Assembly (NCBI GenBank): GCA_018335875.1
Contig: JAGXRN010000025.1
Span: 38,873 to 102,872 of the forward strand
Length of the DNA stretch: 64,000 nucleotides
Origin: Dethiobacter sp.
Lineage (GTDB): Bacteria; Bacillota; Dethiobacteria; Dethiobacterales; Dethiobacteraceae
Direction: 5' to 3'
Positions 58,020 through 64,000 of this stretch are shown piece by piece (positions within the stretch are counted from its first letter, which is position 1; each line of letters begins with the position of its first letter). Below the pieces are notes generated by a model. It did not search any database. It saw only the letters and a program-made list of their open reading frames with translations, and was not told where the DNA came from. Position numbers and translations under genes: made by a program.

Positions 58020-58175
58020 TTCTTTCCTTGACGATGGGGGTTGTTAAGGGGGACTCCCCCTTAATCTTGCGGGGTGCTCAGGGTCCGCAGACCCGCCGAA
58101 GGGGGCGCGCCCCCTAGCGGACAAGAAAAACGCGACCTCTGTTAAAAAGCGCGAAGCGTTTTTCTTGTGCTGCTA
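58020..58175. repeat. palindrome-rich intergenic element
   Basis: Three nested inverted repeats lie in about 155 bp: AAGGGGG/CCCCCTT (58048-58064), GGGGGCGCGCCCCC (58104-58118) and ACAAGAAAAACGC/GCGTTTTTCTTGT (58120-58168). No reading frame is visible. It looks like a dispersed repeat or a structured RNA rather than a terminator set. Confidence 0.6.
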
Positions 58176-58409
58176 AACTGAGATGGTTTCGTCTGTACTC
58201 CAAAGAGGTCACTAAGAAAGATCATATCAACCTCGATGGCATAACCTTCTGAAGGATGGAGCTCTAGAAAAAACTTCAATTTGTGTCTCATTGTGGTATT
58301 GCATTTAGTATTTATTGGTGGTAAACTCTATATGTTTATGGAAATATTTTACCTGCACTATAATTGTATAGTGTTGCTTTTATTCAGATGGGGGGGGGAA
58401 CCCTTGGAT

Positions 58410-59684
58410 ATGGAAACGGCAATCGAAACGGTTATAGAGAAAAAGCCGATACACAGGAATATTAATTTTATACTCCTGATATTGGGAGGATTTGTATCTC
58501 AGGCAGGGGATAGCATTCATGCCATAGCACTGACATGGTGGGTATTAGAAAAAATCGGAACAGGAGCGGCCATCGGAACACTTTTAATTTTTTCCTACTT
58601 ACCCAGCGCAATCATCGGGCCTGTCGCGGGTGTTTATGTGGATAAGTTAAACAAAAAACATATTATTGTTGGCATGGATATAGTAAGAGGGATGCTGATA
58701 GTTTGGGCTGCTTACCTGTTTTTCAAGGACGCTTTAACCCTTCCTGTACTGATGCTGATCACCGCCTTGAGTTCCATATGTTCTTCTTTTTTTAATCCTG
58801 CCGCACTGTCTGTTGTACCGCAAATACTTGATAAGGATGAACTGGTCAGGGGAAATTCCTTATACCAAAGTATAGAGCATCTGACCGGTGTCCTGGGGCC
58901 TGCCATCGGAGGTATACTGATAGTAATTTTCGGGATTGGCGGAGTTTTTTTAATTAATGGTATTTCCTTTCTGGTTTCGGCTTTTTCGGAAGCTTTTATC
59001 AACCTTCCCTTTAATCCGGGGGATAGAAAAAAATCACTGGGCTTAAAGGATGTAATAAAAGACCTGAAAGAAGGATTCAGCTATGTTTATTCCACAAAAA
59101 TACTATTTGGCCTCGTCACAACTGTAGCAGTTCTCAATTTTTTCTCCTTCCCCCTTGGGCGTATTGCCCTTCCCATCCTTATCAAGAATATATTGTCGCT
59201 GGGTTCAGAAAAACTAGGGTTTATTTTCTCATCAGCTTCTCTGGGTGCGCTGCTTGCCGCCGCCATTCTGATAAAATCCGGAATTATAAGAAAAAAGTCC
59301 AGATTAATTATTACTGGAGTGGCTGTCACTGGCGTCTGTTATATGCTGAATTCAACATTGGCGGTTGGGTATAGACTTAATATCCTCACGCCGCAGTTTA
59401 TTTTTATTTTCCTTTGTTTTTCCTATTTTTTTGTAGGAGTCAGTGTTTCTGCTGTAAATATAGGCATGATGGCCCTGGCAATGGAAATAATGGCGGAAGG
59501 TAAGCGTGGCAGGGTCTTTGCGTTTATCTCCGCAGTCTCCCTGGGACTGGCCCCCCTGGCACTTGGCATCTATGGCATCCTGACAGATCTTTTGCCTAAC
59601 GGGGTAATATGGTTTAGCAACGGGTTGATGATTATGCTGGGCGCGTACAGCCTGAAATATGTCAAGGGCTTTATGGATGTGTAG
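58410..59684 (+). CDS. MFS transporter of the macrolide-efflux (MefA) type
   Basis: About 424 residues with 12 membrane helices. The N-terminus NFILLILGGFVSQAGDSIHAIALTWW and GPVAGVYVDKLNKKHIIVGMD (motif A) match the MefA/DUF894 group of drug exporters; substrate unknown. Start choice: ATG 58410 or TTG 58404 follow a G-rich site (58390-58398). A longer frame from 58281 adds an unlikely leader. The nine-base G-run may be a slip-prone site. Confidence 0.85.
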   Translation: METAIETVIEKKPIHRNINFILLILGGFVSQAGDSIHAIALTWWVLEKIGTGAAIGTLLIFSYLPSAIIGPVAGVYVDKLNKKHIIVGMDIVRGMLIVWAAYLFFKDALTLPVLMLITALSSICSSFFNPAALSVVPQILDKDELVRGNSLYQSIEHLTGVLGPAIGGILIVIFGIGGVFLINGISFLVSAFSEAFINLPFNPGDRKKSLGLKDVIKDLKEGFSYVYSTKILFGLVTTVAVLNFFSFPLGRIALPILIKNILSLGSEKLGFIFSSASLGALLAAAILIKSGIIRKKSRLIITGVAVTGVCYMLNSTLAVGYRLNILTPQFIFIFLCFSYFFVGVSVSAVNIGMMALAMEIMAEGKRGRVFAFISAVSLGLAPLALGIYGILTDLLPNGVIWFSNGLMIMLGAYSLKYVKGFMDV

Positions 59685-59689
59685 CATTA

Positions 59690-59720
59690 AGCGCGTTATT
59701 TTACACGCTTTTTCTCTATA
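59690..59720 (+). terminator. terminator after the MFS gene
   Basis: AAGCG and CGCTT arms around an AT-rich loop, then TTTTCTC. The stem is short. Confidence 0.55.
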
Positions 59721-59840
59721 TATATGTGCAGGAGCAAGGGCTCTTCCTGGAACCCGCTTAAATCAAGTTCCCGGTTTTTAAATACCAGGCGCTCTCTTGT
59801 CAGTGGTGAAACAAAAAGGCTTATTTTCTCCCTGGGTTCC

Positions 59841-60480
59841 TCATCGCGAAAAACAGATTAAGGCAAAAACTGACAATCCCAGGACGTCGGAGACAAGTGT
59901 GGGCCAGACCATTGAGATTGAGATAGCCAGCAGCACAGCCATTTCCCAAAGCCGGAGCTTTGTAAAAAGCCAGCGCTGGATTACCGCGGCAAAACAGTAC
60001 ATTTCAAAAAGAGATGTACCGGCGATTAATACTGCTTTATACCAGGTGGTGTTAATAAGCAGCAGTTCAGGGTTGTAAATAAACAAACATAGTAATAAAA
60101 CTTTTTGCTTGTATAGAAAGCGATTGCCCCGATAATTTTTACATAGGGGATGCCGGTGAACTCTGCCATAATGAATGCGGCTGCTCCCATCACAGGGGGC
60201 AAAAACTGGCCGTTGGTGGAGGCCGCCGTTTCCACCGCGCCTGCTACTTCCGGCTTAAAGCCGGCTTTTTTCATGACAGGGATTGTGAGTGAGCCGGTTA
60301 TAGCAGTATTGGCCACTGAGCTGCCCACTACACTGCCTAAAAAGCCGCTGGCCAGGACGGCCGCCTTGGCAGGGCCTCCCCGGAAACGCACCAGGACGGC
60401 ATAAGAGAGATTAACCAGCTAAATGCCGCCCCCGGCTTCCTGGAAGAAGGCATTGCCTTCTGTACCGCTGCCGAGAGGAC
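59841..60480 (-). pseudogene. decayed TRAP transporter permease (fused DctQM type)
   Basis: Minus-strand frames give GSGTEGNAFFQEAGGG, an in-frame TAG near 60420, then LVNLSYAVLVRFRGGPAKAAVLAS, GFLGSVVGSSVANTAITGSL and FKPEVAGAVETAASTNGQFLPPVMGAAAF, all hallmarks of the large TRAP permease. After a frameshift the end continues as NPELLLINTTWYKAVLIAGTS. Only the C-terminal half of the gene is left and no substrate-binding protein is near. Confidence 0.8.
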
Positions 60481-60651
60481 CTACCGCCACTCAGAAATAC
60501 CACCAAAAACAGGCTTAATCCTTTGAATTTTTTCAACTTAACCCCTCCAGTTTAATTTTTTTTGAGATAGTGACGTAATTTTAGTTATATTTCACCCCCC
60601 TCTATAAGATAGCAGCAAGTGAAAGCATCCTTTTGCAAAGCAATGAAGTAC

Positions 60652-61135
60652 TTAACTAAACACTGTTTCAGCTTTTGACAGTGCATTGGCGAGCAGATGA
60701 AGCATGGTGTCTGTTTCTTCCCTCGTGATAATAAAGGGGGGCGCTATTATCAGATAGTCTCTGGCTGTGATATCAGCCGATGCGCCTACTCCTGTATAGA
60801 GGATCAGGCCTTCTTCCATACATATATTTCTGACTCTTTCTGCAACCTGCAAAAGACTTGTGGAATGATTCTTTCTTTTCTTTGTCTTTAACCAGCTCCA
60901 GCGAGCTGCCATGATAACTTAAGGTTCTGCCGATAATTTTCCATTTGCTTGCTTTTGCTCTTTGTATATGGTATTGCAGTGCCATACTGAAAGCGGTTTC
61001 GTTAGCCTCAGTCCCGCCGGATACAAAATAAACATAATTAAGCCCCTCTGGCGCCAAGTCAGAACAGCAAATATTTCCTGCAAGGAAAAAATTATTATCA
61101 AGAAATAATAGATGATTTAAGTTTTTGGATAGCAC
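60652..61135 (-). pseudogene. decayed class III aminotransferase
   Basis: One frame gives the N-terminal part LAPEGLNYVYFVSGGTEANETAFSMALQY, then IIGRTLSYHGSS, the substrate and PLP region. Sequence then jumps, with a frameshift, to the C-terminal part VRNICMEEGLILYTGVGASADITARDYLIIAPPFIITREETDTML. The middle with the PLP Lys is deleted. It lies beside the TRAP remnant, so an uptake-plus-transamination locus may have decayed here. Confidence 0.8.
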
Positions 61136-61200
61136 ATTGTGGCGGAAGGAATACTAATCACATCAATGTCTTAGGTTTGTAATTTTAAAGGAGGAGAAGA

Positions 61201-63327
61201 ATGGATAAACATAATGGGACTATGATAAATGAGCGCAGTAAAGAAGAACAGTTGGCGTCGTTCCGCAAAGAGCACGACGGAACAAGGCTTACAACCAATC
61301 AGGCGGTGCCCGTCTCTCACACCGACGATTCTCTAAAAGCAGGTTCCCGTGGACCGACATTGATGGAGGACTTCCATTTCCGTGAAAAGATGATGCATTT
61401 CGACCATGAGCGTATACCTGAGCGTGTTGTGCATGCCCGCGGCTTTGGGGCCCACGGTTATTTTCAGGTCTACGAGCCCATGACCGAGTTTACCAGGGCT
61501 AAATTTCTGCAGGACGCGTCAAAAAAGACTCCTGTCTTTGTCCGTTTTTCCACTGTGGTGGGATCACGCGGCTCAGCCGATACAGTACGCGACGTCCGTG
61601 GTTTTGCCACCAAGTTTTACACCGAGGAGGGCAACTACGACCTGGTGGCTAACAATATCCCTATTTTCTTTATTCAGGATGCCATTAAATTTCCGGATGT
61701 TGTTCATGCCATTAAGCCGGAACCGCACAATGAAATGCCGCAGGCTTCAGCCGCTCATGACACTTTCTGGGATTTTGTGGTTAACACGCCTGAGCTTGCT
61801 CATATGATTATGTGGCTGCTATCCGACAGGGCTATTCCACGGAGCTACCGCATGATGGAAGGCTTTGGCGTCAATACCTTCCGTTTTGTCAACGCAGAGG
61901 GTAAGGCGCGGTTCGTAAAGTTTCACTGGAAGCCGATGCTTGGTGTTCATTCTCTTGTCTGGGATGAGTCGCAAAAGCTGGCCGGTAAAGATCCCGACTA
62001 CCACCGCCGCGACCTGTGGGACGCTATCAACAAAGGTGATTTCCCTGAGTACGAACTGGGGGTGCAGATACTGGAGGAAGAGGATGAGTTCAAGTTTGAT
62101 TTCGATATCCTCGATGCCACCAAGTTCTGGCCGGAAGAATTGATACCAGTCAAACTGATTGGTAAAATGACACTGAGCCGCAATGTGGACAACTTCTTCG
62201 CTGAAACAGAGCAGGTTGCCTTTCATGCCGGGCATGTGGTTCCCGGCATAGATTTCTCCAATGACCCCTTGCTGCAGGGACGGCTGTTTTCTTATCTCGA
62301 TACACAGCTTATCCGCCTTGGAGGCCCTAATTTTCACGAAATTCCTATTAACCAACCTGTTGCCCATGTCCACAATAATCAACGTGACGGCTATCACCGC
62401 ATGTCCATCGACCACGGCAGGGTAAGCTACTTCCCCAACTCACTGCAGGGGAACACGCCGCAGCCCGATGCCGAAAACGGATACATCCACTATGCCGAAA
62501 AAGTCGACGGGCGCAAGGTTCGTGAGCGCAGCGAAAGCTTCAAGGACTTTTACAGCCAGGCGACACTCTTTTGGAATAGTATGTCGATCGCCGAGAAGCA
62601 GCATATTGTAGATGCTTTCCATTTTGAGGTGGGTGGAGTGATGGATAAGCAAATCAGACAGCGCGTGGTGGACATGTTTAACAATGTGGACGGGCAGCTT
62701 GCGATCCAGATTGCCCAGGGTATCGGTGCAACCCCTCCGGCTAATCCCGGCGGGACAGGTGTCAAAACTTCGTCACCTGCCGTTAGCCAGGAGAACACAC
62801 CAAAGAGCGCACGTACAAGGAAAGTGGCAATCCTGGCTGATAACGGTTTCAATTTCAATGAGGTGACTCAGGTTATGGAAACCCTGAAGCGAGCTGGAGT
62901 TCACTGTGAAGTTATCAGCAAATACCAGGGCATGCTCACAAGTGTGGATGGACGGCAATTGGAAGCCAACCAGAATTACTTTACCGCCGGATCGATAATG
63001 TATGACGCAGTCTATGTTGCCGGCGGCAGGCAGTGCGTGGACACTTTGCTGAAACAGGGTGACGCGCTGCACTTCGTCAATGAGGCATTTAAACATGCCA
63101 AGGCAATCGGCGCCACAAACGAAGGCGTTGACCTGATCGCCTCTTCCCAACTACAGGGCGTACCCACAGCAGGAACCCAGACTCAGGCACAGCTTGTGAA
63201 TGAACTGGGAGTTGTTACGATTCGCAACGCCGCCGATATGGGCTATTTCAGTCAGAAGTTTATTGAAGCCATAGCCCAGCACCGCCACTGGATAAGGCAG
63301 AAGCAAAAGGAAATGGTACCGGCCTGA
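61201..63327 (+). CDS. katE: large-subunit catalase (clade 2, KatE type) with DJ-1/PfpI-like C-terminus
   Basis: 708 residues. Active-site His in VVHARGFGAHGYFQ, VRFSTVVGSRGSADTVRDVRGF, the Asn loop DLVANNIPIFF (most catalases have GNN here; the Asn is kept) and the haem-ligand Tyr in RLFSYLDTQLIRLGG. The last 150 residues (VAILADNGFNFNEVTQVMETL) form the flavodoxin/DJ-1-like domain of large catalases. AAAGGAGGAG precedes the ATG. It decomposes hydrogen peroxide. Confidence 0.96.
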   Translation: MDKHNGTMINERSKEEQLASFRKEHDGTRLTTNQAVPVSHTDDSLKAGSRGPTLMEDFHFREKMMHFDHERIPERVVHARGFGAHGYFQVYEPMTEFTRAKFLQDASKKTPVFVRFSTVVGSRGSADTVRDVRGFATKFYTEEGNYDLVANNIPIFFIQDAIKFPDVVHAIKPEPHNEMPQASAAHDTFWDFVVNTPELAHMIMWLLSDRAIPRSYRMMEGFGVNTFRFVNAEGKARFVKFHWKPMLGVHSLVWDESQKLAGKDPDYHRRDLWDAINKGDFPEYELGVQILEEEDEFKFDFDILDATKFWPEELIPVKLIGKMTLSRNVDNFFAETEQVAFHAGHVVPGIDFSNDPLLQGRLFSYLDTQLIRLGGPNFHEIPINQPVAHVHNNQRDGYHRMSIDHGRVSYFPNSLQGNTPQPDAENGYIHYAEKVDGRKVRERSESFKDFYSQATLFWNSMSIAEKQHIVDAFHFEVGGVMDKQIRQRVVDMFNNVDGQLAIQIAQGIGATPPANPGGTGVKTSSPAVSQENTPKSARTRKVAILADNGFNFNEVTQVMETLKRAGVHCEVISKYQGMLTSVDGRQLEANQNYFTAGSIMYDAVYVAGGRQCVDTLLKQGDALHFVNEAFKHAKAIGATNEGVDLIASSQLQGVPTAGTQTQAQLVNELGVVTIRNAADMGYFSQKFIEAIAQHRHWIRQKQKEMVPA

Positions 63328-63365
63328 GTATCTGGCGTCACTTTACACTGTAAACAGTTTCATAG

Positions 63366-63413
63366 ACAGACAAAACGCCGGCCTCTGCGCAGAGGGCGGC
63401 GTTTTGTCTGTAT
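63366..63413. terminator. bidirectional terminator between katE and the UVDE fragment
   Basis: AGACAAAACGCCG and CGGCGTTTTGTCT pair around about 15 bases with inner CTCTGCGCAGAG pairing. T-runs lie on both sides. Confidence 0.85.
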
Positions 63414-63451
63414 GGTCATAACAATACATACAATACATACATAATTTCTTT

Positions 63452-63874
63452 TTATATATCTGTGGCAGCATCGCTGATTTGTCTGATGCCCGGTTTTTTA
63501 ATCAATTCCTGCACACTTTCAGACCTGGGGCTTGAAACATGGATCTTGGGCGGCAGTCTGATAAAACCACCGATTTGGGCAAGCTTAGGCTTTAGGTCCT
63601 TTATATAGTCCCATTCGGCCAGTTCCGGGTGGGTGGCGAGGGGAATAATTTTTGAAGAGAAGCGGTAGAGCTTAACATTATGTGCTTTACAGTGCCGCAG
63701 CAGGCGGAGTGCATTTGTAAGATTCTCACGTGACGTCCGCCTGACCAAATCTTGTGCCGCCTCAGGGTCTGCCAGCCGTAACCGCCTGTAAACCTTTAGT
63801 GTCACTGTTTTTGAGGGAGAAGCATCGACAAGTTCTACCGACATTGCCACGAAACCAAAACGGACCAGCACCAT
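63452..63874 (-). pseudogene. truncated UV damage endonuclease (UvsE/UVDE)
   Basis: 140 residues against about 300. VRFGFVAMSVELVDASPSKTVT, then NLTNALRLLRHCKAHNVKLYRFSSKIIPLATHPELAEWDYI is the N-terminal half of the UVDE TIM barrel. It then turns into unrelated residues and stops, so the metal-binding second half is gone. A palindromic terminator-like AGAAACTCAGG/CCTGAGTTTCT lies upstream at 63900-63925. Confidence 0.8.
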
Positions 63875-63899
63875 TGCTCACTCCCTCTCTGTAAGGTAT

Positions 63900-63929
63900 A
63901 AGAAACTCAGGCGCGCCTGAGTTTCTTTA
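63900..63929. terminator. perfect palindromic hairpin near the window end
   Basis: AGAAACTCAGG and CCTGAGTTTCT around CGCG, followed by TTATC. It may end a gene that lies beyond the window. Nothing else is recognised from 63930 to 64000. Confidence 0.6.
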
Positions 63930-64000
63930 TCGGCATTAAAGTTTATTGAATACTGCGCCTCCCTGCCACTTTCAGCCGGCCTGTAAGATAGAGGTAGGCT

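Overview
The window looks like a chromosome segment of a low- to mid-GC Firmicute of the Clostridia type. This is inferred from gene order and from the form of the proteins: a CtpB/MinJ-like pair, uvrBAC, rapZ-yvcK-whiA, rpoN, a gap-pgk-tpi-gpmI-eno operon, a secG gene with a TTG start, a membrane pyrophosphatase, rnr-smpB-ssrA, a T-box leader, PerR-rubrerythrin and a broken DUF4173 gene. I cannot name the species. Reverse rubrerythrin, small CxxCH proteins and the pyrophosphatase fit an anaerobic or microaerophilic life.

Positions 1-31,070 are compact housekeeping DNA, nearly all on the plus strand. They hold a processing protease and a MinJ-like PDZ membrane protein, the nucleotide excision repair genes uvrB, uvrA and uvrC, an unrecognised HExxH protein, a HAD phosphatase, an FMN dehydrogenase, a Crp/Fnr regulator, a PHP phosphoesterase, rapZ-yvcK-whiA, rpoN, lower glycolysis, secG, hppA, an HD protein and the trans-translation operon rnr-smpB-ssrA. 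The glycolytic operon lacks the usual cggR repressor. A roughly 220-bp element with inverted repeats lies in that gap.

Positions 31,070-42,780 form an accessory island directly behind the complete tmRNA gene ssrA. It is built from repeated ssrA material: three long 5'-truncated tmRNA copies, each with an intact but different tag reading frame, and at least three short 3'-end remnants, several with their own terminator. Between them sit toxin-antitoxin modules (two Phd/YefM-RelE pairs, AbrB-Doc, VapBC and MazEF), a second broken doc, two RelE fragments, a Phd-Uma2 nuclease fusion, a half-length PurL-like protein and fragments of an acetoin dehydrogenase E1 subunit, an M14 peptidase and a LuxR/MalT regulator. 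No integrase is visible. In the truncated tmRNA copies the helix sequences differ while pairing is kept, so they look like parts of distinct, once-functional tmRNAs and not decayed duplicates of the resident gene. This is the most unusual part of the window.

Positions 42,780-64,000 are mixed. On the minus strand lie a frameshifted DUF4173 gene, an XRE regulator, a truncated DUF2975 gene and a GMP synthase whose glutaminase domain is gutted. Then follow a DEAD-box helicase, a second-type RNA polymerase omega protein, an ECF sigma factor with its anti-sigma partner, a T-box-controlled TrpB2, a three-SH3b amidase, a patatin, a rhodanese lipoprotein, perR-rbr-purC, an MFS exporter, decayed TRAP transporter and aminotransferase genes, a large catalase and a truncated UV endonuclease. 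The oxidative-stress genes (perR, rbr, catalase) and the repair genes are scattered and not one regulon.
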